Assembly: GCF_049800775.1 (NCBI RefSeq)
Contig: NZ_JBNAFR010000004.1
Location: 297,587 to 361,586 of the forward strand
Reading direction: 5' to 3'
DNA: 64,000 bases
From: Dinoroseobacter sp049800775
GTDB taxonomy: Bacteria > Pseudomonadota > Alphaproteobacteria > Rhodobacterales > Rhodobacteraceae
The translations under genes were made by a program, and so were the position numbers. Numbering within the stretch: position 1 is the first letter of the stretch; every line of letters starts with the position of its first letter. Below, one piece after another: positions 44,066 through 52,447 of this stretch. The notes under the pieces are model-generated. The model did not search any database. It worked only from the letters and a program-made list of their open reading frames with translations, and had not been told where the DNA came from.

Positions 44066-44134
44066 TTTCCGCGCTCCCATCAGGGCTTCAAGTGTCGGTA
44101 GTGGACGTGCGCGACGGCGCTACTCGGACGGAGG

Positions 44135-44195
44135 AAAAAAGCTAGACAACGCCGCCTCTTTCACGCACGCCCACCGATCCGCCCCAAGAGGCGGA
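44135..44195 (-). promoter_or_regulatory. Alternative hairpins and T-run after the capsid gene
   Basis: On the minus strand CCGCCTCTT (complement of 44186-44194) can pair with AAGAGGCGG (complement of 44152-44160), a 9-base stem with 25-base loop, or its first part can pair locally as TCCGCC with GGCGGA (44190-44195 with 44178-44183). Six T (complement of 44135-44140) follow about 11 bases after the long stem. This may stabilise capsid mRNA or lower read-through into tail genes. Confidence 0.55.
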
Positions 44196-44223
44196 ACTGA
44201 ACTACGGTGCTGGCCGCAGGGCC

Positions 44224-45441
44224 TTAGCTGACCGCAAACTTGAGAAGCTTGATGGCGGCGAAATCGCTCACATCCCCGCCCACGCGCTTGGTGGCATAGA
44301 ACAGGACATGGGGCTTGGCCGAGAACGGATCACGCAGGATGCGCAGGTCCGGACGCTCCGCGATGGTGTAGCCAGCCGCGAAGTCACCAAAGGCGATGGC
44401 AGTGGAATCCGCCGCGATGTCGGGCATGTCTTCCGAGATCAGAACCGGATAGCCCAGCAGACGCGCCGGCTCTGCCGCGGCCAGACCGTCAGACCACAGG
44501 AAGCGACCATCCGCATCCTTGATCTTGCGGACCACACCGGCGGTCTTGGAGTTCATCACGAAAGACGCGTTGGCGCGGTAGCGCGCACCGAGCGAGTAGA
44601 CCAGATCCACGATGGCATCTGCGGGGTTGACCGCGTCGAACTCGCCATCCTGACCGGTGACCACGTAACCGAGATTGCCCCAGGCCCAGACATCATTGTC
44701 GATGCTGGTGTGATCGAGGAAGCCGCGCGGCTTATCCTGACCGTCACCGGTGACAAAGGCCGCGGCCTCGGACCGGGCGAACTTGTCGGCAATGCGTTCT
44801 GCGAGCCAGGCTTCGATGTCGAAGGCGGCATCGTCCAGCAGACGCTGGCTGACCTTCGGCAGTGCGGCCAGCTCATGGAGCGGGATCGAGATCCGGTCGA
44901 TCTGCGGGGTGTCGGTTTCGGTCAGGTTCGCGGTCTCGCTGGCCCAGCCGGTGCCAACCTCGGTCTGGTCGACCAGCACGTCATAGGAGGTGGCCTCGAC
45001 GGTCACGATCTGCGCGATGCTGCGGATCGATGCCTGAGACTTCAGAACGGCCTTCACCGTGTCTGCGGTCTGCGGGTCGACGAGGTAGCCACCATCGGCC
45101 GACACGGCCGTGGACATGGCCTTGCCTTCCAGGTCGAGCCCGCGCAGCGCGTCGTCGTCGCCGGAGCGCAGATAGGCGTCGAACGCCTTCTGATGGGGGG
45201 CCGCCTCTTCGATGGCACCGGACAGCGCGGGACGCGCAGGCGAAATGGATTTGCGATCAAGCATGAGAAGACGCTCTTCTTGTTGTTTCAGTCGGGATTT
45301 CAACTCGGCTTTCTGGGCCGTCACTTCGCGCACAAAGGCGGTCAGTTCTGCGGTGACTTCAGCGATCGGAGTAGTCCCGTCCGCCACGGCGTCCGAAGCC
45401 GCTTGTCCTGCGCGAACGGCAGTAGGATTGCTGTCGCTCAT
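44224..45441 (-). CDS. GTA g5, HK97-type major capsid protein
   Basis: The 405-residue protein has an N-terminal coiled-coil region (ELTAFVREVTAQKAELKSRL, then KQQEERLLML) that should be the scaffold part removed by the g4 protease, then the HK97 fold from about residue 105 (MSTAVSADGGYLVDPQTADT). DIEAWLAERIADKFARSEAAAF and GFLDH are typical. It forms the small GTA head. It starts four bases after g4. Confidence 0.96.
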   Translation of the reverse strand: MSDSNPTAVRAGQAASDAVADGTTPIAEVTAELTAFVREVTAQKAELKSRLKQQEERLLMLDRKSISPARPALSGAIEEAAPHQKAFDAYLRSGDDDALRGLDLEGKAMSTAVSADGGYLVDPQTADTVKAVLKSQASIRSIAQIVTVEATSYDVLVDQTEVGTGWASETANLTETDTPQIDRISIPLHELAALPKVSQRLLDDAAFDIEAWLAERIADKFARSEAAAFVTGDGQDKPRGFLDHTSIDNDVWAWGNLGYVVTGQDGEFDAVNPADAIVDLVYSLGARYRANASFVMNSKTAGVVRKIKDADGRFLWSDGLAAAEPARLLGYPVLISEDMPDIAADSTAIAFGDFAAGYTIAERPDLRILRDPFSAKPHVLFYATKRVGGDVSDFAAIKLLKFAVS

Positions 45442-45444
45442 TCT

Positions 45445-46056
45445 TCACTCCTTTTCGAAGTCGGTATCCGCCAGGATCGGATCACCCAGCGCCACACGAG
45501 CGGCACGCAGCGCGCTCGCCAAAGACCGCCAGTCGCCAGAAAGCTCATCCGCTTTCTGGCCGACCCGCGCCTCCGGAAGCATCGGGAAGGTCACCAGAGA
45601 CACCTCCCAAAGCTCCACCTCCGTCAGATGGCGTCGCCCCTGCGCGTCCTTGCTGGCGCGCTTGGTGCGATAGCCGATCGACAAACCATCCAGGGCCCCG
45701 GCCGAGATCAGCTCGGCCGCTTCGCGCCCCCGGGCAATCTCGGGCAGAAGACGACCTTTGACATACAGCCCGGTCTCGTCCTCATGGACCTCGTCCCAGA
45801 TCCCGATGGGTTGGGCCGGGTCATGCTGCCAGAGCATCTTGACCTGCCGACCACCCGCCGCGAGCTTCTTGAGCGAGGCCGCATAGGCCCCCCGCTCGAC
45901 GATGTCATTGCCCTGATCCACGGCCCCGAACAGGCTCGCATAGCCCTCGATCGCGTAGCCCTCGGCGACCGCCCCGTCCTGCGGGTTGTCACCGAACTGG
46001 CAAAACTTCATCTCCAGCCCGGAGCACAGCTCCGGCCCGTTTTCCGCATGCGTCAT
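45445..46056 (-). CDS. GTA g4, prohead protease
   Basis: The 203-residue protein has HK97 prohead protease (U35) motifs: EGYASLFGAVDQGNDIVERGAY with the family's start, the catalytic His in MLWQHDP and Ser in ALDGLSIGYR. It processes the capsid protein during head assembly. ATG 46056 follows GGAGCA, 11 bases after g3.5; a longer frame reads back through g3.5 and is not used. Confidence 0.93.
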   Translation of the reverse strand: MTHAENGPELCSGLEMKFCQFGDNPQDGAVAEGYAIEGYASLFGAVDQGNDIVERGAYAASLKKLAAGGRQVKMLWQHDPAQPIGIWDEVHEDETGLYVKGRLLPEIARGREAAELISAGALDGLSIGYRTKRASKDAQGRRHLTEVELWEVSLVTFPMLPEARVGQKADELSGDWRSLASALRAARVALGDPILADTDFEKE

Positions 46057-46067
46057 ATGGAGTGCTC

Positions 46068-46328
46068 CTATTGCGTGCTCAGGATCGACTGCACGGCATC
46101 CGCGAGAACTGCGCTCGCCACCCCCACAATCGTCAGCCAAAGCCGTTTCTCGAGACGCGCAAGCAGCGCGTTCATGGCGTTGAGCCGGTATTCCAGCGCG
46201 TCCCAACGCTCCTGGGCGACGCGCTCATTGGCCTCGATCTTGTGCGAGGGCGCGCAATTGGTCGCCCGGCAATCAAAAGCGTCATAGAGAAACCGCGACC
46301 CCGAAAAGGATTTGGGCCGGTCCGTCAT
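46068..46328 (-). CDS. GTA g3.5, head formation protein with one membrane-like helix
   Basis: The 86-residue protein has a Cys pair (FDCRATNC) near the N-terminus, a helix (RVAQERWDALEYRLNAMNALL) and a hydrophobic C-terminal helix (RLWLTIVGVASAVLADAVQS). It matches the GTA head formation family rcc01685. In R. capsulatus the gene is needed for particle production. Its start overlaps the portal stop in ATGA. Confidence 0.85.
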   Translation of the reverse strand: MTDRPKSFSGSRFLYDAFDCRATNCAPSHKIEANERVAQERWDALEYRLNAMNALLARLEKRLWLTIVGVASAVLADAVQSILSTQ

Positions 46329-47518
46329 GACGCGCTATCCGTTTCCGCCGGCAGGCCCAGCAGGACGCGCTTTTCCGCGTCGCTCAGGAAATCCGCGTTG
46401 CCGATGCGCGCCCATTGGGCGTCGCGCTCCGCGGACAGCGCGGGGATCTTGTCGAGATCCGGCGCCACCGCGATCGCCTCACCGGACAGATCCGACAACC
46501 AGTTCGCCAGCCCAGCCGTGACCTTCTGCGCCAGGGGCAGAACCGTCAGGCGATAAAAGGCCCGGTGCGCCTCCTGGTAATTGGCATAGGTCGCATCGCC
46601 GGGGATCCCCAGAAGCATGGGCGGCACGCCGAAGGCCAGCGCGATCTCGCGCGCGGCGGCCTCCTTGGTCTTCTGGAATTCCATATCCGACGGGCTGAAC
46701 CCCATGGGTTTCCAGTCGAGTCCGCCTTCCAGCAGCATCGGCCGCCCGGCATTGCGCGCCCCCATATGGTAGCTGTCCATCTCGTCGACGAGGCGGGAAT
46801 ACTGCTCCGGCGACAGGGTCGTGTCGCCATCGACGCCCTTGTAGACCAGTGCGCCCGAGGGCCGCGCCGCGTTGTCGAGCAGCGCCTTGGACCAGGCGGT
46901 CGCCGCATTATGCACGTCCAGCGCGCTGGCGGCCGCCTGCATCGGCGAGAGACCATAGTGATCGTCCAGCGGGTGAAAGGCGCGCAGATGGCAGATCGGC
47001 GTGCGCCCCTCTTCCACCTTGAAGCGGTGCTTATGCGCGCCCACGCTATAGTCATAGGCCGCCGGCCAGCCATCGGCGCCGGGAACGATCCGCACCCGGT
47101 CCGAGCGCAACACATGCAACTCCGCCGGAAGCTCGGCGCTGCCGAACACGGCCTCGGCAAACCCGTCACCGCTCAGCAGCAGTTGGGCGTAAAGCGCCTC
47201 GAAGAACTCCGCACGCCCCTGCCCGGGGTTTGGGCGGGCCAGCAGCGAGACCAGCGGATGCTGCTCATAACGGCGCTCCGCATCCTGAAAGCTCAGCGGC
47301 AAGGCCGCCGCCGCCTCGGCGATCATCTTGACCGCGCGAAACCCGACCGGGTTCCCGGCAAATCCGTTTCGTGTCAGCGACCCGGAATCCCGGGGCGTCC
47401 AGGCCACGCGCCCGGAATTGCCCATGGCCACGACACGGCCGGTGGCCGAGGCCTTGGTCTCGGGAACAACGTCCGTCGCCGGAACGCCTTGCTTTTGTCG
47501 AAACAGATTGAACACCAT
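46325..47518 (-). CDS. GTA g3, HK97-type portal protein
   Basis: The 397-residue protein has the HK97 portal features GNPVGFRAVKMIAEAAAALP, HPLVSLLARPNPGQ, FHPLDDHYGLSPMQAA, NAARPSGALV and AREIALAFGVPPMLLGIPGD. The portal is the DNA entry ring of the head. GGGAGC lies ahead of ATG 47518; about 110 bases separate it from the terminase gene. Confidence 0.95.
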   Translation of the reverse strand: MVFNLFRQKQGVPATDVVPETKASATGRVVAMGNSGRVAWTPRDSGSLTRNGFAGNPVGFRAVKMIAEAAAALPLSFQDAERRYEQHPLVSLLARPNPGQGRAEFFEALYAQLLLSGDGFAEAVFGSAELPAELHVLRSDRVRIVPGADGWPAAYDYSVGAHKHRFKVEEGRTPICHLRAFHPLDDHYGLSPMQAAASALDVHNAATAWSKALLDNAARPSGALVYKGVDGDTTLSPEQYSRLVDEMDSYHMGARNAGRPMLLEGGLDWKPMGFSPSDMEFQKTKEAAAREIALAFGVPPMLLGIPGDATYANYQEAHRAFYRLTVLPLAQKVTAGLANWLSDLSGEAIAVAPDLDKIPALSAERDAQWARIGNADFLSDAEKRVLLGLPAETDSAS

Positions 47519-47627
47519 CGAGGATGCTCCCTTTTACGAGCGCGCAGGGCGACACCCCGGTCCCCAAGCGGGGATCGGGCCGAGGCCGAGCGGGATTTAT
47601 GAAGTGCGACCGCGCCGCGACAGGCGG

Positions 47628-49004
47628 CTACAGCGTGCGGATCTGCGGGTCTGCTTTCGGCTTGGGCGCATCCAGCAGCAATTCGGTCAGCGCCCAAACC
47701 AGCGCGTCGACCCGGTCCGGGCTGCCCTTGCCCTTGAACCCGTGATTGGTCATCTGGCACATCTGGTCTTCCAGATCCCCCAGCCCCCGAACATGTTTCA
47801 CCCGCCCCTGCTCATAGAGCGCGGCAACGGGCTCGGCGCGCACGGCCTTGCCACGGGTGGCGCGCACGGCGCGATAAGGCATCAGGTCATCGACCTGACG
47901 CAGGACGGTCTCGACGAGATCGCCGCCCTGATTGACCTCGGCCACAACCCGCTCCGCCTGATGGCGCGCAGCGGCCTCAACGGCGGCCTCGGCCCATTGC
48001 AGCGGGGTCTTGGCCGACACGGTCGCGTCCTCCAGGACATAAGCCTTCCAATTGCGCGGATCGCCCTGGGCCATCAGGCCCGCAACCACGATCCCGCAAT
48101 CATCCGAGCCCTTGTGACCGGTGACCGGCGGGTCCACCGCGACCACGATCCGGTCGAGAACCGGGACGGTCTCGACCCGGTTGGCCTCGATCGCCTCGCT
48201 GGTCCAAAGCGCGCCCTCCACATCGTCGAGCAGCACCCCGTCCAACTCCTGACGCCCCAGACGCGTGCCTGCGTAGCGCAACCGGATCTCTTCGAGGAAA
48301 CTCGCCGCCAGATAGGCGCGGTTGGCTTCCGTCGGCGCGGTGGTCATCACCGTCGAGGTCAGGTTGATGATCTGCTTGAGCAGAGGCACCGCCCGCGGCG
48401 TGGTGGTCACGACCTGACGTGGCCGCTCCCCCAGCCGCAGGGCAAACTGCAACATGTCCCAGGTCTCATCGGGCTTGGGCCATTTTGCCAACTCATCAAC
48501 CCAGGCCGCATCGAATTGCGGCCCGCGCAAGGCCTCCGGATCATTGGCCGAATAGCATTTCGCCGTGGCGCCGTTGGGCCATTCCAGCTGGCGCTTGGTG
48601 GCGACCCAGGTCGGTTTCCGGTCCGGCGGGCAGCAGGCGAGGATCCCGCTCTCCCCCTGCACCATCACGTCGCGCACCTGGTCATAGGTTTCCCCCACCA
48701 GGGCAATGCGCCGCGAGCGGCCCGGGTCCAGCGGACGCGGACCCTCCACCTCGCGGCGCACCCACTCGGCGCCTGCGCGGGTCTTGCCCGCGCCGCGCCC
48801 CCCAAGCACGACCCAAGTCCGCCAGACATCGGCTGGCGGCAACTGATGGGGCAACGCCCAGAATTCGAACAGATAGGGCAAGGCCGCAATGGCATGCTCA
48901 CTCAGGCTCGACAGGAACGTCTCCGTAACTTCGGGCTCTTCGGAGCTCAGCCAGTCGGCGCCCAATCTCAGCGTTGGCTGCTTCGAGATCGAGGGCACCT
49001 GCAT
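47628..49004 (-). CDS. GTA g2, terminase large subunit
   Basis: The terminase drives DNA into the head and cuts it. With ATG 49004 the protein has 458 residues, Walker A GGRGAGKT at residues 68-75, Walker B in FDAAWVDELAKW, coupling motif VVTTTPRA, and the nuclease Asp in VVAVDPPVTGHKGSDD. ALPYLFEFWALPHQLPP before the ATPase is a GTA hallmark. A TTG at 49040 is another possible start. The gene overlaps g1 by about 100 bases in another frame. Confidence 0.94.
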   Translation of the reverse strand: MQVPSISKQPTLRLGADWLSSEEPEVTETFLSSLSEHAIAALPYLFEFWALPHQLPPADVWRTWVVLGGRGAGKTRAGAEWVRREVEGPRPLDPGRSRRIALVGETYDQVRDVMVQGESGILACCPPDRKPTWVATKRQLEWPNGATAKCYSANDPEALRGPQFDAAWVDELAKWPKPDETWDMLQFALRLGERPRQVVTTTPRAVPLLKQIINLTSTVMTTAPTEANRAYLAASFLEEIRLRYAGTRLGRQELDGVLLDDVEGALWTSEAIEANRVETVPVLDRIVVAVDPPVTGHKGSDDCGIVVAGLMAQGDPRNWKAYVLEDATVSAKTPLQWAEAAVEAAARHQAERVVAEVNQGGDLVETVLRQVDDLMPYRAVRATRGKAVRAEPVAALYEQGRVKHVRGLGDLEDQMCQMTNHGFKGKGSPDRVDALVWALTELLLDAPKPKADPQIRTL

Positions 49005-49263
49005 GGAGGCCACCGTTTGTCTTTGCGAGTTCGTCTGCAAGACGATCCTCCTCTTTCAGGGCAATCCTGGATATCTCGCGCAGGTCCTTGAGGACGATGC
49101 GCAACTCTTTTGTGACTGTCCCATCCGGCTCACCGGTATGTGTCATCTGCTCGACCTTCGCGATCGCGCATTGAACACAGTTTCGCAGGTAGACGACTTC
49201 GTCTGCTGCCGCGTCAAGAAAGCTGCCGGGTCGGCATGCTCCGCTTTCGGAGTCTTGGTACAT
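48898..49263 (-). CDS. GTA g1, terminase small subunit
   Basis: The 121-residue protein has a central helical region (ELRIVLKDLREISRIALKEE, then DRLADELAKTN) and matches the place and size of g1, shown in R. capsulatus to be a small terminase lacking sequence-specific DNA binding, in line with random packaging. Cys residues (CRPG and NCVQC) lie near the N-terminus. The start codon at 49263 sits just after a hairpin that covers the ribosome binding site. Confidence 0.8.
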   Translation of the reverse strand: MYQDSESGACRPGSFLDAAADEVVYLRNCVQCAIAKVEQMTHTGEPDGTVTKELRIVLKDLREISRIALKEEDRLADELAKTNGGLHAGALDLEAANAEIGRRLAELRRARSYGDVPVEPE

Positions 49264-49267
49264 GCTG

Positions 49268-49285
49268 AAAGGCCTCTCAGGCTTT
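49268..49285 (-). promoter_or_regulatory. Hairpin over the g1 ribosome binding site
   Basis: On the minus strand AAAGCCT pairs with AGGCCTTT (one bulged C) around GAG, immediately before the g1 start codon. The Shine-Dalgarno-like GAGAGG lies in the loop and right arm, so folding could reduce translation of g1. Confidence 0.45.
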
Positions 49286-49295
49286 CCGCACGAGT

Positions 49296-49331
49296 AAAAG
49301 AAAAAGCGACCGGAGATGGCTCCGATCGCTT
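49296..49331 (-). terminator. Terminator/attenuator-like hairpin in the GTA leader
   Basis: On the minus strand a 12-base stem with one G-U pair (AAGCGATCGGAG with CTCCGGTCGCTT, complements of 49320-49331 and 49304-49315) and a four-base loop is followed by TTTCTTTT. It has the shape of an intrinsic terminator. It lies after the promoter-like site at 49357-49385 and about 33 bases before g1, so it could stop both mltG read-through and transcripts from the GTA promoter. Confidence 0.8.
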
Positions 49332-49356
49332 ACCCACTTTTTCTAGCTTGACACAA

Positions 49357-49385
49357 TGTATACTTTCGAGCGTTCGCAAAGTCAA
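49357..49385 (-). promoter_or_regulatory. Probable GTA promoter
   Basis: On the minus strand TTGACT (complement of 49380-49385), a 17-base spacer and TATACA (complement of 49357-49362) make a near-consensus housekeeping promoter pointing to g1. GCTTGAC (49346-49352) and GTCAAGC (49381-49387) form a perfect 7-base inverted repeat around it, a possible regulator site. Confidence 0.65.
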
Positions 49386-49439
49386 GCACTCTGCTTTAGG
49401 TTGTAGCAACACCACCGAACGCATCCGGGCGCAACACCC

Positions 49440-50594
49440 CTAGTTTGCCTGACGGCTCCGCTCGATTTCCCGCCACCGGGCAACGTTTTCATTGTGCTCC
49501 ACGAGGGTCCGGGCAAAGGCGTGGCCGCCGGTCCCATCGGCGACAAAAAAGATGTAATCGGTCTCCGCCGGTTGCACTGCGGCCAAGATCGCATCGCGCC
49601 CCGGATTGGCGATGGGGGTCGGCGGCAAAGCGGGAATTACATAAGTATTATAGGGCGTTGCCCCACGCAATTCACTTCTCCGCAAACCCCGGCCAAGCGT
49701 GCCGACACCGTTGGTGATCCCGTAAATCACAGTCGGGTCCGTCTGCAGGCGCATACCGCGATTGAGCCGGTTCACGAAGACCGACGAGACCACATCGCGC
49801 TCTTCGGGCACCGAGGTTTCCTTCTCGATGATCGAGGCGAGGATCAGCGCCTCCTCCGCGTTCTCCAGCGGGATCTCCGGGTCACGTGCCTCCCAGGCCG
49901 CGGCGAGGATCCGTGTCTGCGCCTCAGCCATACGTGCAACAATTGCGCTCCGCGACGCGCCGCGCTCCACTTCATAGGTGTCCGGTGCAAGGCTACCTTC
50001 CGCCGGAACCGCGCCGATCTCACCGGTCAGGAAATCCGCCTTCTGCAGCGCATCCATGATCTGCCAACTGGTGACCCCTTCCGCGATCGAGATCCGGTGC
50101 GCCATGGGCGTGCCCGCTGCGACCAGCGCCGCATAGGGCTCCGGCAAGGGGTCCTCGGGCGCGAACCGCGCGACCAACTCCGCACTGCCATCCCCGGCGC
50201 TGCGCTCGGTCAGCCGCGTCTCGGCGCTATCCACCCGGATGAAATAGGTCGCCACATAGCGGAACGACGCCGCCCCGCCGGTGGTCAGGATATCCAGAAC
50301 CTCCGCCATGGAGGCCCCCGCCGGCAATTCGTAATTCCCGAATTTGAGATCCCCGGCCTGCTCGGTATATTGCGCCCCAAGGCGAAAGATCGTGGCCGAG
50401 GAAATCGCCCCCTCCGCCTCCAGCGCATCCGCCACACGGGTCAGGGACGCGCCGCGCGGCACCTCGAAGAAGATCGGCGCGTCCAGAGGCCCGGTGCTCA
50501 CATAGCTCCGCTGCCCCCACCCGATCACCGCAATCAGCATGACCGCCGCCACGATCAGCAGCGTCATCATGTTGGACGCGAGGGCGCGCCACAT
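49440..50594 (-). CDS. mltG: Endolytic transglycosylase MltG
   Basis: MltG is an inner-membrane lytic transglycosylase that ends nascent glycan strands. The 384-residue protein has one N-terminal helix (MMTLLIVAAVMLIAVIGWG), a LysM-like part, and the YceG domain with the catalytic Glu in LASIIEKETSVPEERDVVSSVF, then NRLNRGMRLQTDPTVIYGI. The start overlaps the fabF stop by one base (TGATG), so it is coupled to the fatty acid genes, a usual arrangement. Confidence 0.95.
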   Translation of the reverse strand: MWRALASNMMTLLIVAAVMLIAVIGWGQRSYVSTGPLDAPIFFEVPRGASLTRVADALEAEGAISSATIFRLGAQYTEQAGDLKFGNYELPAGASMAEVLDILTTGGAASFRYVATYFIRVDSAETRLTERSAGDGSAELVARFAPEDPLPEPYAALVAAGTPMAHRISIAEGVTSWQIMDALQKADFLTGEIGAVPAEGSLAPDTYEVERGASRSAIVARMAEAQTRILAAAWEARDPEIPLENAEEALILASIIEKETSVPEERDVVSSVFVNRLNRGMRLQTDPTVIYGITNGVGTLGRGLRRSELRGATPYNTYVIPALPPTPIANPGRDAILAAVQPAETDYIFFVADGTGGHAFARTLVEHNENVARWREIERSRQAN

Positions 50595-51856
50595 CAGTCT
50601 GTGACCCGCGCCATCACAAGCGAAGCGTTCGTGCCCCCGAAGCCAAAGGAGTTCGACAGGGCGTAATCCACCTTGCGCTCCCGCTTGACGTTCGGGGCCA
50701 GATCCAGCGCGCTCTCCACCGCAGGGGTGTCGAGGTTGATGGTCGGCGGCACCACCTGATCGCGGATCGCCAGGATCGAGAAGATCGCCTCAACGGCCCC
50801 CGCCGCGCCCAGCAGATGACCCACTGCGGATTTGGTCGAGCTCATGGTGGCCGAACCAACCGCATCGCCGAGCACACGTTCCACCGCGCCCAGCTCGATC
50901 ACATCTGCCATGGTCGAGGTGCCATGGGCGTTGATATAGTCGATCTTCGATCCGTCGATCCCGGCCCGCGCCAATGCTGCGCGCATGGCCCGCTCGCCGC
51001 CCTCGCCGTCTTCGGAGGGGGCCGTGATGTGATAGGCATCGCCCGACAGGCCATAGCCCACGATCTCGGCATAGATCTTGGCCCCGCGCGCCTTGGCGTG
51101 CTCGTATTCTTCCAGAACCACGACACCCGCGCCTTCGCCCATCACGAACCCGTCGCGATCGGCGTCATAGGGGCGGCTGGCGGTCTCGGGGCTGTCCCCG
51201 CGCTTGGTGCTCAGCGCCTTGCAGGCGTTGAAGCCGGCGATCCCGATCTCGCTGATCGGGCTTTCCGCGCCGCCCGCGACCATGACATCCGCATCGTCCA
51301 GCATGATCAGCCGCGCCGCGTCCCCGATGGCATGGGCGCCCGTGGAACAGGCCGTGACCACTGCATGGTTCGGCCCCTTGAACCCGTGCCGGATCGAAAC
51401 CTGCCCGGAGACGAGGTTGATCAGCGCGCCCGGGATAAAGAAGGGCGACACCCGGCGCGGACCACGCTCTTTCAACAGAACCGCCGTCTCGGCAATGCTC
51501 TGCAACCCGCCAATGCCCGAGCCGATCATCACACCCGTGCGCAGCTTGCCCTCTTCGTCCTCGGGGGCCCAGCCGCTATCGGCCACGGCCTGATCCGCGG
51601 CGGCCATCCCATAGAGGATGAACTCATCGACCTTGCGCTGCTCTTTCGGCGCCATCCAGTCGTCAGGGTTGAAGGTGCCGTCGCTGCCATCGCCCCGGGG
51701 GACTTCACAAGCATAGGTGGTGGCCAGATGGCTCGCGTCAAAGCGCGTGATCGTGCCCGCCCCCGACTGCCCGGCCAGAAGACGTGTCCATGTCTCTTCG
51801 ACCCCGCTGGCCAGCGGTGAAACCATTCCCAATCCAGTGACGACGACCCGACGCAT
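50594..51856 (-). CDS. fabF: Beta-ketoacyl-ACP synthase II
   Basis: FabF extends acyl chains by condensing acyl groups with malonyl-ACP. The 420-residue protein has the nucleophile Cys in VVTACSTGAHAIGDAA, His in NAHGTSTMAD and His in SAVGHLLGAAGAVE, giving the Cys-His-His triad. GAGGA lies six bases ahead of ATG 51856 but touches ATG 51862, so I chose the former. It follows acpP behind a hairpin. Confidence 0.96.
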   Translation of the reverse strand: MRRVVVTGLGMVSPLASGVEETWTRLLAGQSGAGTITRFDASHLATTYACEVPRGDGSDGTFNPDDWMAPKEQRKVDEFILYGMAAADQAVADSGWAPEDEEGKLRTGVMIGSGIGGLQSIAETAVLLKERGPRRVSPFFIPGALINLVSGQVSIRHGFKGPNHAVVTACSTGAHAIGDAARLIMLDDADVMVAGGAESPISEIGIAGFNACKALSTKRGDSPETASRPYDADRDGFVMGEGAGVVVLEEYEHAKARGAKIYAEIVGYGLSGDAYHITAPSEDGEGGERAMRAALARAGIDGSKIDYINAHGTSTMADVIELGAVERVLGDAVGSATMSSTKSAVGHLLGAAGAVEAIFSILAIRDQVVPPTINLDTPAVESALDLAPNVKRERKVDYALSNSFGFGGTNASLVMARVTD

Positions 51857-51987
51857 GCGCATTCCTCAAAGGTGTTCTCGTTTCGCCACCTGATACACGT
51901 GCCGCCCCCCGAGGGGCAAGGCGCAAGCCGCCGCAACAGCGGTATCACGCGAACGAAACCGGGCCCCGAGCCCGCTTCAAAAATGGA

Positions 51988-52013
51988 AAACGGCGCCTCG
52001 AAGGGCGCCGTTT
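51988..52013 (-). terminator. Hairpin terminator after acpP
   Basis: A perfect 10-base stem (AAACGGCGCC at 51988-51997 with its complement at 52004-52013) and six-base loop, followed on the minus strand by TTCCATTTTTG. It lies 25 bases past acpP and may lower read-through into fabF, so that ACP is made in excess. Confidence 0.8.
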
Positions 52014-52038
52014 CGAAAAACTCGGTGTGCTGACAGGA

Positions 52039-52272
52039 TCAGCTGGCTTTGCTGATGAAGCCGACAGCGTCGCCAAAGGTCTGGATCGTCTCGGCTGCGT
52101 CGTCCGGGATCTCGATGCCGAACTCTTCTTCGAAGGCCATGACCAGCTCAACGGTGTCCAGGCTGTCTGCGCCCAGATCGTCGATAAAGGAAGCGTTCTC
52201 GACAACTTTGCCTTCTTCCACGCCCAGATGCTCAACAACGATCTTCTTCACGCGATCCGCAACGTCGCTCAT
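52039..52272 (-). CDS. acpP: Acyl carrier protein
   Basis: The 77-residue acidic protein carries the phosphopantetheine attachment Ser37 in GADSLDTVELVMAFEEEF. It shuttles acyl chains during fatty acid synthesis. The strong AGGACTAG-like site precedes ATG 52272. Flanking gaps of about 175 and 180 bases, and a terminator after it, suggest its own promoter, as is common for this abundant protein. Confidence 0.97.
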   Translation of the reverse strand: MSDVADRVKKIVVEHLGVEEGKVVENASFIDDLGADSLDTVELVMAFEEEFGIEIPDDAAETIQTFGDAVGFISKAS

Positions 52273-52447
52273 GTCCTAGTCCTCATTCGTGTTCTTGGGT
52301 CTTTGCCCGGTGTCGTCAATGTCGCTCGATCGGCGACGATGGTAGCCCGCGCGAGCGGCTGGATCGGTTCCCCGCTCCGAAACTGCGCCGCCTATAACAC
52401 ATGACTTGGCAAAGGCAAACGCTTTCGCAGGAGACCGGCAGCCCGCG

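Larger units (their letters stand above)
34522..49385 (-). mobile_element. Complete Rhodobacter-type gene transfer agent (GTA) cluster
   Basis: Seventeen packed minus-strand genes from g1 (49263) to g15, with g3.5 and g10.1, then a DUF2793 gene, follow the order of the RcGTA cluster of Rhodobacter capsulatus. RcGTA particles package random host DNA of about 4 kb and deliver it to related cells. There is no integrase, excisionase or replication gene, so this is a domesticated chromosomal cluster and not a prophage. Most genes overlap or nearly touch, and no frame is broken, which suggests selection for function. The lysis and regulatory genes (gafA, endolysin/holin, tail fibre genes) known from other loci are not in this window. 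Confidence 0.93.

Noticed and set aside
880..44194. Three inverted repeats (880-924, 13482-13528, 44152-44194) each with a 25-base spacer
   Set aside because: The arms and spacers have unrelated sequences, so the shared spacing is probably chance.
34522..49385. Prophage
   Set aside because: No integrase, repressor, replication or att site; gene order and short tape measure match a gene transfer agent.
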